IMG/VR virus record: IMGVR_UViG_3300044682_000024
Span: 1 to 35,873 of that record
DNA length: 35,873 nt
Reading direction: 5' to 3' (one strand)
From: a virus
Shown: positions 20,363-29,780 of the stretch, piece after piece
Position numbering within the stretch: the first letter of the stretch is position 1
Layout: each line of letters begins with the position of its first letter
Program-made: the position numbers and the translations under genes
Notes under the pieces: model-generated
The model's input: the letters and a program-made list of their open reading frames with translations, nothing else
Told to the model about the DNA's origin: nothing
Databases searched by the model: none

Positions 20363-21634
20363 ATGGGAATCGCGTCTGTTGATCAGTCCCTCGCCCTCCA
20401 ACACGAGTATGTAAGGCCCGATCTAGAAGATCTTAGCCTCAGCGCGTCTGTATTGTGGCGCAAGTTTAAGTCAACGGCCAACAAATCAGTTTCTAACCGT
20501 CTTGCCCGTATCCCCACGATGCCCACCCGCGGCGGCAAGCCCCGTGTAGGCAATCTGGACGGCGGCGACTTGGGCCTTGGCTCCGGTCCGATCACCATCC
20601 CCGGCCAGATCACCACGACCACCCTGGTTATGGCCTGGTCGTACACCAAGGAAGCCGAGTACGCCACCGATAGCGACGAAAAGGCCATCGAGGATTTTGC
20701 GACCCTTACCCGGTCCATCGCTCCCAAGGCTTTCGCTGATTTCATGGACACGGCTATTCAGGGCAATGGTTCGAACACTCTCGACACCATCGTCTCGACA
20801 GTCGTCTCCGGCTCCAGCATCGTTGGCTTTGTCGTCAACAACGCGAACTTCTTCCTCGATGATCAGGATTTGGACGTCTGGTCAGCTCTGGGCGGAACTC
20901 TGACGGCTTCGGTCACCATCGAATCCTCGGACATCCTCAACAACACAATCTGGCTGGCGAATCCCATCCCTGTAGCTTCGGGCGTGACTGCTGGCTTCCT
21001 GCTGCTGATCTCCGGTTCTCCGGGGCAAGCCAATACCGGCGTGTTCGGCCTCCGCTACTATCAGGTCGGCACCAACACCGGCAACTGGCTGTCGATCCAG
21101 CGCTCTGCCTTCCCCGGCAAGTATCTGGTCCCCACGCTGGCCGTCAACGGCGCCCTGACCCCTCAGGTTGTCCGCGCAATCTTCTCCCTGATCGAGCTTT
21201 CGAAGGGCGTTGATGAGGCGGATGGCGATGGCATGTTCGGCCATTGCAACGTGGACGTTCGTGACGCCTGGGAGCAGAACGCGCTCCTCGTGCAGCGCAT
21301 CGACTACAACGCAACCAAGGGCGATACCTCGGAGGACATGCTCAAGCGCAAGGCGGCGACTACCATCGCTGGCCGTGAAATGCTGGTCAATCCACGCGCG
21401 CTCCCCGGCTTCCTCGATGTGCTGAAAGAGAAGAACCTGTTCCGCGTCGAAACGGTCCCCACGGACTTCTACGATGTGGCCGGGCAGACGCTCTTTCCGC
21501 TCTACGGACAATCAGGTGGTATTGCTGCCTCGCTAGTTTTTTACATGATCTGGCAAGGTAATCTAGCGATCGTTCAGAGCCGCGAGGGAGCTTTCCTGTC
21601 TGGCATCACTATCCCCAATGGATTGTTCGCTTAA
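20363..21634 (+). CDS. Major capsid protein
   Basis: 423 aa, a normal size for an HK97-fold coat. The N-terminal part has SNRLARIPTMPTRGGKPRVG and the A/P-domain type phrases ITTTTLVMAWSYTKEAEYAT and DFATLTRSIAPKAFADFMDT. An inserted beta-rich section runs through residues 150-250. The C-terminus ends with YMIWQGNLAIVQSREGAFLS, similar to coat proteins with a closing beta strand. Codon bias is toward C/G-ending codons and AAGGAG stands before the ATG, as expected for a highly expressed gene. The identity rests on position after scaffold, size and composition. Confidence 0.8.
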   Translation: MGIASVDQSLALQHEYVRPDLEDLSLSASVLWRKFKSTANKSVSNRLARIPTMPTRGGKPRVGNLDGGDLGLGSGPITIPGQITTTTLVMAWSYTKEAEYATDSDEKAIEDFATLTRSIAPKAFADFMDTAIQGNGSNTLDTIVSTVVSGSSIVGFVVNNANFFLDDQDLDVWSALGGTLTASVTIESSDILNNTIWLANPIPVASGVTAGFLLLISGSPGQANTGVFGLRYYQVGTNTGNWLSIQRSAFPGKYLVPTLAVNGALTPQVVRAIFSLIELSKGVDEADGDGMFGHCNVDVRDAWEQNALLVQRIDYNATKGDTSEDMLKRKAATTIAGREMLVNPRALPGFLDVLKEKNLFRVETVPTDFYDVAGQTLFPLYGQSGGIAASLVFYMIWQGNLAIVQSREGAFLSGITIPNGLFA

Positions 21635-21640
21635 GGTGAT

Positions 21641-22336
21641 ATGGAATTAGGTATTTCCAACTCGCTCGACATCCCGAAGCCAAGCGCATGGCCAGTCAGC
21701 ATGAGCCGCTTCGGGGTGGTACCGCTTGGGACATTCAGAGGCGATCCAATCTATCGAGTCGTCTTTGCCCCTACCTGCAAAAAGCTGATCTTCGGCACAG
21801 CTTCCGATGGCACCACAGGCGCGCATGTCCGGGCGAAGCATCCAGCCGCAGGGAAGAAGTGGATTCTCGAAAAGTGGATCAGCGGATGGGAGGCGTGCAA
21901 GATGACGCCGACCGAGTACGAACGTTGGGGTCCGCGTGACCCGCAATCGGGAATGCTTATCGAGGGACCGTATCCATCGAGCGGAATTTATGAGCACTGC
22001 TGGACATTCGATTCTATCGAGGAAATCAGCGGTGTAGACAAGATTATCGGCATGATCAACCACGGCGCCAAGCGTTCTGCAGCGCAGGTCAAGCAGGGAA
22101 ATGCTGAGCTGGATGCCAAGGCAGAGAAAGAGGCGGCGGATAAGCGTTTCCTCCGCTGCCGTGAAACAGAACCGCTCTACGGGATTCGCCCTGCGTCTTT
22201 CGCCGGCAAGCCCAAGACCGTCAACCACAAGTCGCAAAAGACACCGATAGCGGCTAACAATCTTGGCCTTCCGACCCGCAGAGGGTCAGTTGTCGCCATG
22301 AAAGGTCCACAGGTGAACTTCAATGGCAGTATTTGA
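21641..22336 (+). CDS. Hypothetical virion-region protein
   Basis: 231 aa, not recognised. The first 130 residues look folded, with GVVPLGTFRGDPIYRVVFAP and KHPAAGKKWILEKWISGWEA; the rest is a charged helix (AAQVKQGNAELDAKAEKEAA) and a basic tail. AAGGTGA lies before the ATG. It follows the coat gene and overlaps the next gene by 14 bases, so a head-completion role is possible from context only. Confidence 0.6.
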   Translation: MELGISNSLDIPKPSAWPVSMSRFGVVPLGTFRGDPIYRVVFAPTCKKLIFGTASDGTTGAHVRAKHPAAGKKWILEKWISGWEACKMTPTEYERWGPRDPQSGMLIEGPYPSSGIYEHCWTFDSIEEISGVDKIIGMINHGAKRSAAQVKQGNAELDAKAEKEAADKRFLRCRETEPLYGIRPASFAGKPKTVNHKSQKTPIAANNLGLPTRRGSVVAMKGPQVNFNGSI

Positions 22337-23165
22337 CCCGTCAATGACCGCGCAGAAGGTTGCGGATATGCTCCCGCAGGATGCGATGAACGCGTCAGGC
22401 AAGCCCGAAGGCAGTCCCGAATTCATCACCACCAAGGGATACTTCGATGCGACCCGCAAAGGACGCCGGGGCCCCGCGATCCCGCCTGAGCTTGAAATCA
22501 CCAAGCACCTTAAGAAGATTCGCGTCAGGATCTTCAATGCGGGCCCCTGGGCGCATGTCATCCCGCTCGGCTCCATCGGCACTGCCTACATCCCCGGATG
22601 CCCCGAGGATAAGCCCTACGTCGAAATGCTGACGCCTCTGCATGAACTTGAAGAGGAGCTTTATCCCTCGCAGAACAAGAAAGAGTACAAGCGGCTACAG
22701 GAAGAAGGCCGGAAGATGGCCATCGAGATCCTTGGGGAAGGGCGCAATCAGGACCGCAAGCAGTCGAAGCGGCATGCTGGGGTATTCATCGCGGACGGCG
22801 AGATTCCGACCGAGAAGGAAGTTGCCGCAGCAAAGAAAGCGCTGATCGGTCTGTGCAAGCAGATGGTCTCGCAGATGGATAAAGTCTGGGACCGCGACCG
22901 CAAGCTGGCCTATGACATGTTCAATCCCGAGACGTTCGGGAAGGCTGCTCGAGTTCTTGAGCTGACCGGCAAGCAGAAGCCCTGGCTGAATCAGGACACG
23001 CCGATCGATGCATTCAAGTGCCCCGCGTGCCGTGTGCAGTGTGAGGCTGATGCGCCGATCTGCCACAACTGCAAGGGCATCGTCAACGAAGAGGCTTGGA
23101 TGGCTCTGGAAGCCCGTAAGCAGTCGTTGATGGAAACTGCGGCACCGAAGCAAAGAAAGGGCTAA
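22323..23165 (+). CDS. Hypothetical protein with C-terminal zinc ribbon
   Basis: 280 aa. The N-terminal half has a small beta segment (KIRVRIFNAGPWAHVIPLGS, then GTAYIPGCPEDKPYVEMLTP); the middle is a long charged helix region. Residues about 235-252 are a zinc ribbon with CPACRVQC and ICHNCKG. A similar layout with a late zinc ribbon is found in small phage structural or assembly factors of unknown role. Not assigned. Confidence 0.6.
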   Translation: MAVFDPSMTAQKVADMLPQDAMNASGKPEGSPEFITTKGYFDATRKGRRGPAIPPELEITKHLKKIRVRIFNAGPWAHVIPLGSIGTAYIPGCPEDKPYVEMLTPLHELEEELYPSQNKKEYKRLQEEGRKMAIEILGEGRNQDRKQSKRHAGVFIADGEIPTEKEVAAAKKALIGLCKQMVSQMDKVWDRDRKLAYDMFNPETFGKAARVLELTGKQKPWLNQDTPIDAFKCPACRVQCEADAPICHNCKGIVNEEAWMALEARKQSLMETAAPKQRKG

Positions 23166-23167
23166 GC

Positions 23168-23998
23168 ATGTCTCCTATTCCCGCGCCACAGGCCCTTCCT
23201 CCATATTCAAATTTGGAGATAATCCTGTTTCTTGCGCGGACGCGGATGAATGATGCGATAGCGAGCATCAGCGGTGACATTTTAACGGACCAGCAGCCGT
23301 TTTTTGCCACGATGGTTAATGCCGCGTGGCGCAATCTTCAGACCTACCTCACGAACCTGGGGTATTCCCGCTACAAGCGGAAGTTCTTCGGGTTCGCTCT
23401 GCCCGTTACTGCGACACTTGACCCGTCCCAGCCAAACATCTGGACGTGGTCCTCTTTCTTCGACGGCACCAGCTTTTTCACGCCCCCGACCAGCGTCCTG
23501 CCCAACGACATGATTTCACCGCTGTACTTGCGCGAACGCATCACCGGCAGCAATTCTCAGTTTTCGAAGATGCAGTACATGCCGGATGGTCTGATTGAGT
23601 GCCGCAAGCATGGTTTCAATCGACAATGGGAATGGAAGAACGATTCGATCTACATCCCTGGCTCGCTGTTCTCGATGGACTTCGAGGTTGAGTATGCGGC
23701 CTTCGACGCGGATTTCACCGTTACAGATAACGTTCTGGGCAACCCGAATGCAATCCCGCCGCTGACTCCGAGCAATATGCCGGTACCGATCATGCGATGT
23801 GAATCGGCTTTCGCGAACTTCCTTTGCGCCGAGGCTGGGATGGGCCGGGATGACGTGGATGTACCGACATTCATCGCTGCCGCTCAGAACGATGCAAAGC
23901 TCATCATGAACAACGAAGTCAAGCTCAAGCAACGCACGCCGGTCCAGCGCAGAAGCTATTCCCGGGGCGGCAGTAAATTTTACGGAAATCGATACTAA
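23168..23998 (+). CDS. Head-tail adaptor-type protein
   Basis: 276 aa. It starts with helices (NLEIILFLARTRMNDAIASI ... AAWRNLQTYLTNLGYSRYKR) and continues as a beta domain (WEWKNDSIYIPGSLFSMDFE, VEYAAFDADF) with a Lys/Arg-rich end (RRSYSRGGSKFYGNRY). Helix-bundle plus beta organisation and the place after the coat gene resemble podovirus adaptors (T7 gp11-, P22 gp4-type), which seat the tail on the portal. The assignment is by context and general layout. Confidence 0.6.
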   Translation: MSPIPAPQALPPYSNLEIILFLARTRMNDAIASISGDILTDQQPFFATMVNAAWRNLQTYLTNLGYSRYKRKFFGFALPVTATLDPSQPNIWTWSSFFDGTSFFTPPTSVLPNDMISPLYLRERITGSNSQFSKMQYMPDGLIECRKHGFNRQWEWKNDSIYIPGSLFSMDFEVEYAAFDADFTVTDNVLGNPNAIPPLTPSNMPVPIMRCESAFANFLCAEAGMGRDDVDVPTFIAAAQNDAKLIMNNEVKLKQRTPVQRRSYSRGGSKFYGNRY

Positions 23999-24007
23999 GG
24001 AGACTCC

Positions 24008-24388
24008 ATGGCAACCGTAGTCACAGTCGATCCAACCTACGCACGAAACGATACCAGCCAATCGACTCAGATTGTGCGCGGAACCATAACCCTTTCCGGC
24101 AACTACGGAACTTCCACCAGCCACGGCGATACGCTCAGCTTTGCGAATGTGTACGGCATTCAGAGCCGCTCTATCCCCCTGCGCGTTTTCATCTATGAAC
24201 AGCCAGCGGCAGGCGTGGCTCCGACCTTCTTTGAAGCCACCTATCAAGCTGGAACGACGAATGCCAATGGGGCGGTGAATTTCCAGAAGGGCGGAACCGA
24301 GCTGACCGAGGCTGTTGCCTATTCGTCTGCGAATGTCGGCAGTCCTGCCATTTGGAAGTTCGAAGCAATTTTCCCCACATTCGTCTAG
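24008..24388 (+). CDS. Small virion/decoration-type protein
   Basis: 126 aa. The phrases RGTITLSGNYGTSTSHGDTL and WKFEAIFPTFV are those of a recurrent small beta protein in phage head regions (TLALSGNY...GD-x-LxF ... IFPKF), commonly annotated as hypothetical or decoration protein. The ATG has AAGGAGA upstream. Its role is inferred. Confidence 0.65.
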   Translation: MATVVTVDPTYARNDTSQSTQIVRGTITLSGNYGTSTSHGDTLSFANVYGIQSRSIPLRVFIYEQPAAGVAPTFFEATYQAGTTNANGAVNFQKGGTELTEAVAYSSANVGSPAIWKFEAIFPTFV

Positions 24389-24399
24389 ATCGGTGAGCC

Positions 24400-27300
24400 T
24401 TGGCGTTCAACATTTCAGGTGCGGCTCCGGTGCCTCTCAGCGTTTTTGGCAGCTGGGTCACAGAAGTTGCGCCTGAATCTGTCCCTGAGAACATCTCTCC
24501 CGACAATCAGGAAATCGTCTACGCTCCTGGCTCCGTAGGCTCCCGCCCAGCCTTCCAGTCTGTCTCAGGCATCACCTTTCCTGCCGTCGACGGCGTGATC
24601 CCCACGGGCGTGTACGGCAAGTCGTTCGTTACCCCCACGCTCGACATCCACAACCTCTACTTCGATAGCGCCGGCCGCTTATGGGTTGAGGACTTTACCA
24701 ACGATCCAAACGTCATAACACTTTTGTTGCAGTCCACACCAGGCAGCTTCTGCCGGTCGATCACGCTCGACGGGCGCGAATACATCGCCATCTCTGACGG
24801 GCTGCACGGCGCCGATATGCCGCTGCAATACGATGGCATCAATCTTGACCGGGTGACCATGAACGGGCCCGGTCTGCCTCCCACGGTGACAAGCCTTGCG
24901 CTTCCCGCTGTACAGATGATCGGCGCTGGCAATACGCTCACGCGCAGCAACAACACGGTCACGGTGCAGACAGAAACTCCGCACGGCCTGAAGGTTGGTT
25001 ACCAGGCGCAGATTTCCAATGTCCCTGATTCCAACGCGACTACGGTCAATCAGAGCAATGCATCGGGCAATGAAACACCCGAGGCCGGTTTCTGGGCGCT
25101 TAGCGGGAGCCAGTTCCGGTCAGGGTTCTCCAGTTCGACCTCGCCGCTGTCAGCCTTCTTTACGGGCGGCTATGGATTCAACATCCCCGCTGCGGCAACG
25201 ATTCTTGGCGTGATTATCGAGTTCGGTATCAACTCCCAGAGCGCGACCACCGGCACCATTGCACAGGTATCGCTATGGGAGTCAGGTGCGCAGCTCGGCA
25301 CCGCGAAGTCTCCGGGGACAGCGATTACAACCACAATCACCCCGCAATCGTTCGGCAGCTCTGCGGATATGTGGGGCGCCGCTCTGACCCCGGCCATCAT
25401 CAACAACGGGACATTCGGGTTCGCAGTGTCCTGCACGCTCGATACGGTTCGCGTGTTCCTGAACTTCCCCTTTCAGATCACGGTGTTTTACACGCTGTCA
25501 GGCTCTGGGACCGTCGCGGAAGTTACCTCCATAGTCATCAACAACGAGACATTCCCTGGCCTGGCGTTGGTGACCACTTCCGCTCCCAACGGCCTGATTC
25601 CAGGAATCAATGTGTCGATTGTCGGTGTCGAACCAGCGGCGGTTGCCGACGTTAGCGCGGCGACATGGAGCGCGGGAACCACGACCATCACCACTGCGAC
25701 AAATCACAGTCTTACTCCGGGCGCAGTGATTCAAGTGGGGGCTGTCACCACGGCGACAGGTTCGACCACTTTCAGCTTCAACGGGACATTCACTGTCCAG
25801 CAGGTTCCGTCACCGAATCAGCTCATGTATGCTCAGGCGCCGATCACTGCTACCGACCCTGACCTGATCACTGCGACGGTCAACACCGGAAATATCACCG
25901 TCTCGTGGCCGATACCCGATGACACTCCGACTCCGACCTATTTCCAGGTGGACTCTTGCCCGACCCCGACAACTTTCTACATCGAAGTGGATTACGCGGA
26001 TGGAACTTGGTCGAGCGGCACTGTGGGATTCATCTGGGAGGGAACCTTCTACGTTACTGCCGTAGAGTCTCCGACCGAGTTTACCTATTTCCAGCCCGGT
26101 CCCAATGGGGCAACCAGCGCGGTCGGTACCGTCACTCCCTTCGGCCAGGCCGCGCCGGGGTTGCATCTATGTCAGGTTCTGTGGCTGACTCGCCAAGGCG
26201 CTATTCCGGCTCCATCGCCGTTCTTCACGTTCATCGCGAACGGTGGGCAGTATGTGCAGATTACAGGCATCCCCATCGGTCCATCGAACGTCAACGGCCG
26301 CATTCTGGCGTTTACCGGCGCGCAACCTGATGTACCGGGCGAGATTCCGCCGTTCTTCTACATTCCCACAACTCCGCAGCTCGAGGGTCAGATTGTCGGC
26401 ACCGCCACCCAGATTAACGACAACACGACCACCTCGATAACTCTCGACTTTTCAGATAACACGCTCTTTGCGGCGATCGGCATATCGATTCCCGGCAACA
26501 CGCTGGCGAATCAGATCGTGCTCGACGGCGCGCTGGGATTCAGAACTTACCTCAGCCGTCTTGAGACGTTCGGGCAACGCAATGTCATTCAGAATCTGCT
26601 CAATATGGGCTTCGAGGGAGGCTTCACCAATGTCGCCGCATTCCCCGGATTCAATCTCCCTTGTGGATGGGCATCGACCACTGAAGGTGTTGCTACCGGA
26701 ACACTCGTCAACGGGGCACGCTTCCCTTCCGATGTTGTCTGGCAGGTGACTCTTGGGACCACGGCGGTAGAGGCGGGATTCCTCGCGCAATCGGCTTTCG
26801 AGGATTGTTATGGCGATCCGATATTCGTCGGTGATCAAACCTATTCGATTCGCTTCTGGGCTCAAGGTAACGGTGCGCCTCTTGCTTCACCGGCCACAGT
26901 GACTTTTGAGATTACCAGCGCTTCGACAGGTTTTAGTTCAACAGCGGCGGTCGTTCTCAGCACCTCAACGGCGGGGCAATTCTATGAAGCCAACTTCAGC
27001 ACGAGGCTTCCGGTTGCCGTTCCATCAGATCTTGTCTTTCAGTTCTTTGTCGGGGGAACCTCTACTTCCTCAGGTAACCCGTTCATCGTGGATCTGAATG
27101 AGTTGCAGGTGATCTTCGCCGAGACGCCGTTTCTCGACACGGAAAGCTATGCCAGCTACGTCAACAACTTCGAGGGCATTGACGGCACCACCGGCATCTG
27201 GGGTCCAGAGGATACCGCCAAAATCATGGATATGGCGAACATCCGGGGCACGCAGTACATCGTGACCCAGGCGCCCACCGGGAAGCTCCACGAGACAACT

Positions 27301-28287
27301 GGCAGCGCGGTTTCTGAGCCCTCGGGTTGGACCGTCAACCCCGTTGCAGCGGAGTGTGGTCTGCTCTCTGCCTTTGCGCTCACCGTGTCTCAGGCGGATG
27401 ACGCCTCCGAAGCGGCTGGGGGTGATTGGATGGCGTGGGCGTCTGACGTGGGTGCGATGATCTTCGGCGGCGGATTACCTGAGAAGATCTCGCAGGAGAT
27501 TCAACCTAACTGGAATGATCCGGCGATCACCAACAGCGGCGTGCAGATCAACATGGCTGCTGCAACGTCCATATGGGCTCTCAATGACCCTGTGAGCCGC
27601 CTGCTGATGTTCGGTCTACCTATTGGCACCGCGACGGCACCAAGCCAGATTTACCCGCTGAATTATCAGCATCTTGGCACAGCGGAGATGATTGCAGGAT
27701 CGCCGCCGTTCCATCCATCATTCTCGGGCAAGCTCATCGCCACTGACAATTCGCGCAAGTGGACGCACTGGCTCAGGCCGATGAATGGAGCTGCGCGTAT
27801 GTATCGCTCCGCTGGGCAGTTATCGAACGTGTTCTTTGGTGGCAATGGGCAGATGCTGGGTGCCGCATCCGGGTTTGGCCACATCTACACGCTTAATCCG
27901 GCACTCCTGACAGATAGCGATTTCGGGATCATTACTCCGAGCTATACCACCTACGCATTCTTGGATCCTGCTACCGCTCAAGCACTGCAACTGAAGGGAG
28001 GTCGCATCCTCCTTGCCTATTTGATGGCCTACATTCAAGGCACCGGCAACATCACCGCAACATACTTCGCGGATTCATTGGAAAATCAATGGCCACTAAC
28101 CACTACCCGGCAGATGACTCCGATTTTCCGTGACCGCGAGTTTGGGGGCGGAAACATCACAGCGAATCGCATCTTTATAAAGTTCTCCAGCTCGCCTATC
28201 GTCGGCACCGATAACTCTTTCGCTTTGTCGCGCCTGACGGCCTTTTTCAAGGATGCCAAGATGAAGATTTCAGGATCGAACCAATGA
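24400..28287 (+). CDS. Large tail protein, nozzle/stopper candidate
   Basis: 1295 aa, the largest gene in the window, TTG start with GGTGA 3 bases upstream. The N-terminus (VPENISPDNQEIVYAPGSVG then SRPAFQSVSG) recalls podovirus tail-nozzle proteins, which open by listing surfaces that contact the adaptor. The rest is a succession of beta domains rich in Thr/Ser/Gly/Pro, with repeated Ig-like or propeller-like units (for example around residues 380-480, VVINNETFPGLALVTT.. and GAVIQVGAVTTATGSTTFSF) and a C-terminal section with SRLLMFGLPIG and IYPLNYQHLG. It ends ATGA with the next gene. Nozzle assignment is by place and size, not by a matched family. Confidence 0.55.
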   Translation: MAFNISGAAPVPLSVFGSWVTEVAPESVPENISPDNQEIVYAPGSVGSRPAFQSVSGITFPAVDGVIPTGVYGKSFVTPTLDIHNLYFDSAGRLWVEDFTNDPNVITLLLQSTPGSFCRSITLDGREYIAISDGLHGADMPLQYDGINLDRVTMNGPGLPPTVTSLALPAVQMIGAGNTLTRSNNTVTVQTETPHGLKVGYQAQISNVPDSNATTVNQSNASGNETPEAGFWALSGSQFRSGFSSSTSPLSAFFTGGYGFNIPAAATILGVIIEFGINSQSATTGTIAQVSLWESGAQLGTAKSPGTAITTTITPQSFGSSADMWGAALTPAIINNGTFGFAVSCTLDTVRVFLNFPFQITVFYTLSGSGTVAEVTSIVINNETFPGLALVTTSAPNGLIPGINVSIVGVEPAAVADVSAATWSAGTTTITTATNHSLTPGAVIQVGAVTTATGSTTFSFNGTFTVQQVPSPNQLMYAQAPITATDPDLITATVNTGNITVSWPIPDDTPTPTYFQVDSCPTPTTFYIEVDYADGTWSSGTVGFIWEGTFYVTAVESPTEFTYFQPGPNGATSAVGTVTPFGQAAPGLHLCQVLWLTRQGAIPAPSPFFTFIANGGQYVQITGIPIGPSNVNGRILAFTGAQPDVPGEIPPFFYIPTTPQLEGQIVGTATQINDNTTTSITLDFSDNTLFAAIGISIPGNTLANQIVLDGALGFRTYLSRLETFGQRNVIQNLLNMGFEGGFTNVAAFPGFNLPCGWASTTEGVATGTLVNGARFPSDVVWQVTLGTTAVEAGFLAQSAFEDCYGDPIFVGDQTYSIRFWAQGNGAPLASPATVTFEITSASTGFSSTAAVVLSTSTAGQFYEANFSTRLPVAVPSDLVFQFFVGGTSTSSGNPFIVDLNELQVIFAETPFLDTESYASYVNNFEGIDGTTGIWGPEDTAKIMDMANIRGTQYIVTQAPTGKLHETTGSAVSEPSGWTVNPVAAECGLLSAFALTVSQADDASEAAGGDWMAWASDVGAMIFGGGLPEKISQEIQPNWNDPAITNSGVQINMAAATSIWALNDPVSRLLMFGLPIGTATAPSQIYPLNYQHLGTAEMIAGSPPFHPSFSGKLIATDNSRKWTHWLRPMNGAARMYRSAGQLSNVFFGGNGQMLGAASGFGHIYTLNPALLTDSDFGIITPSYTTYAFLDPATAQALQLKGGRILLAYLMAYIQGTGNITATYFADSLENQWPLTTTRQMTPIFRDREFGGGNITANRIFIKFSSSPIVGTDNSFALSRLTAFFKDAKMKISGSNQ

Positions 28288-28823
28288 CGATCAGCCTCAG
28301 GAACCTTGACTATCTCCGCAGCGCAAAGCCGACCGATCCGGGCTACGGAACACGCCTCTACGAAACCATCAGCGATCTGATGAAAGCAACGGGAACAATA
28401 GAGCAGCAGGGTAATTTCGATGCTTCGGGGACACCTGCTCCGCCTCCAAATCCTGACAACCTGTCAGTTGTGCCCCACCCGCAAGGTGTTCAATTCGCCA
28501 TCACGCACAACTCTGACTTTTACCAGGGGATCAATTACGAGATCGACGCGAAGGCCGGGAATGTCACGCACACTTACGATGTGGGCACATCCCGCAATGG
28601 CGTACTACCGGTCGGCACCCTGAAGGCCAGTTATCAGGTCCGCGCGCGGTATCCGAACGGCGCATCGACCAATCCAGTTGTGGCGCTGGGAGAGGTTACA
28701 GGCGGCAGCGGTAAGTCTGACCTATTGCCGTCGCAGGGGGCAGGCACCACAAAAGCGGGACAGCCACCGGGGTTTGGTGGACCTTTCAGAGGCAGTAAAC
28801 CTCCGTCGCGAGGCCCGAAATGA
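28284..28823 (+). CDS. Small protein with FN3-like domain
   Basis: 179 aa. Residues about 45-130 (PDNLSVVPHPQGVQFAITHN ... YEIDAKAGNVTHTYDVGTSR) read as a fibronectin-III/Ig-like sandwich, common in tail accessory proteins. The C-terminus is Gly/Pro/Ser-rich (GQPPGFGGPFRGSKPPSRGP) and disordered. ATGA overlaps at both ends tie it to the nozzle candidate and to the GNAT-like gene. Confidence 0.6.
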   Translation: MTISLRNLDYLRSAKPTDPGYGTRLYETISDLMKATGTIEQQGNFDASGTPAPPPNPDNLSVVPHPQGVQFAITHNSDFYQGINYEIDAKAGNVTHTYDVGTSRNGVLPVGTLKASYQVRARYPNGASTNPVVALGEVTGGSGKSDLLPSQGAGTTKAGQPPGFGGPFRGSKPPSRGPK

Positions 28824-29209
28824 AAGTGCGCCCATTCGAGCCAGATGACGAGCCAATCCTCAGGGAGATCCACGATCGCTCGGGATATGACTTTCCATTT
28901 CCTGAGAATCTGAAGGACTATTTCGTTGTGATTGATGACGCCGGATGCCCGATTATGGCGGCTGGCTCGAAGCTGGTTCCCGAAGTGACATTGCTGTGCG
29001 CTCCAGGCGGTTCGACGCACCCGCTGGTGAAACTCAAAGCAATATCCTTGATTCATGAGAAGCTTAGAGATAGTCTCAAGTCACAAGGTCACACGCAAGC
29101 ATTCTGTTTTGTTCCACCTGAACTGGGGTCGTATCGTCGGCACCTCCAGCGACACTTCAATTGGAAGCCCACTTGGCAGGGATTCGCCATTGGGGACTGG
29201 GGGTCGTAA
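28820..29209 (+). CDS. GNAT-like protein
   Basis: 129 aa. MKVRPFEPDDEPILREIHDR and the strand/turn NLKDYFVVIDDAGCPIMAAG match the first half of the GNAT fold, and LVKLKAISLIHEKLRDSLKS would be the cofactor helix. The usual acetyl-CoA pyrophosphate loop (R/Q-x-x-G-x-G/A) is not visible; THPLVKLKA stands there instead, so activity may be lost or changed. GNAT-like genes are often seen among podovirus tail/ejection genes; their substrate is unknown. Confidence 0.6.
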   Translation: MKVRPFEPDDEPILREIHDRSGYDFPFPENLKDYFVVIDDAGCPIMAAGSKLVPEVTLLCAPGGSTHPLVKLKAISLIHEKLRDSLKSQGHTQAFCFVPPELGSYRRHLQRHFNWKPTWQGFAIGDWGS

Positions 29210-29773
29210 ATGCCGAAAGGCGTTGCAGGGCAGGGATTAGCGAACAGCGGAACGGCGCAGAACCTCAGCAATAACCTGACGGCGAATGCGGCCAACGTGT
29301 ATGGCGGATTGGAGCCCGAGCTCGCCGCACGCGCAGCCACGCCTACCGGGTACACCCCATCCCAGCAAGCCTCCATGAACACCGCGGCCCAGCAGTCCGC
29401 AGGCGGAAGCAACGCAGGAGCGGCAGGGCAGGGCGGATTGTACGCGGCTCGCACCCGCAATGCCGGTGCAGGGCAAGCGGCTATCGGCTCATCGACCAGA
29501 GCGGCCGGCGCGAACCTCTCGAAAGCAGCGGTTGGGACTCAGGTGCAAAGCGCGAACCTCGGCCAGCAGAATCAGCGTGCGGCGCTCAGCGGAATGGAGG
29601 GCCTTAACAGCACCGAGCTGTCGGGCGGCGAGAATGCACTCGGGCTGTCGAATAGCGCTCTTGGAGTGGCGAATCAGGCTGACGCGAACAATCCATATCT
29701 GAAGATCGGCATGGGGATTCTCGGGGCAGGCGGTCAGGCAGCACAAGGCTATCTCGGGAACCCGAGCAATTGA
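29210..29773 (+). CDS. Internal virion (ejection-type) protein, small
   Basis: 187 aa, dominated by Ala, Gly, Asn, Ser and Gln (for example NNLTANAANVYGGLEPELAA, QQSAGGSNAGAAGQGGLYAA). No signal peptide. C-terminal GMGILGAGGQAAQGYLG is a glycine-zipper-like helix. Ala/Gly/Gln-rich small proteins immediately before two longer ones correspond by order to podovirus ejection proteins (P22 gp7-type). The start follows the GNAT stop directly (TAAATG). The identification is by composition and order. Confidence 0.55.
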   Translation: MPKGVAGQGLANSGTAQNLSNNLTANAANVYGGLEPELAARAATPTGYTPSQQASMNTAAQQSAGGSNAGAAGQGGLYAARTRNAGAGQAAIGSSTRAAGANLSKAAVGTQVQSANLGQQNQRAALSGMEGLNSTELSGGENALGLSNSALGVANQADANNPYLKIGMGILGAGGQAAQGYLGNPSN

Positions 29774-29780
29774 GGCACTC

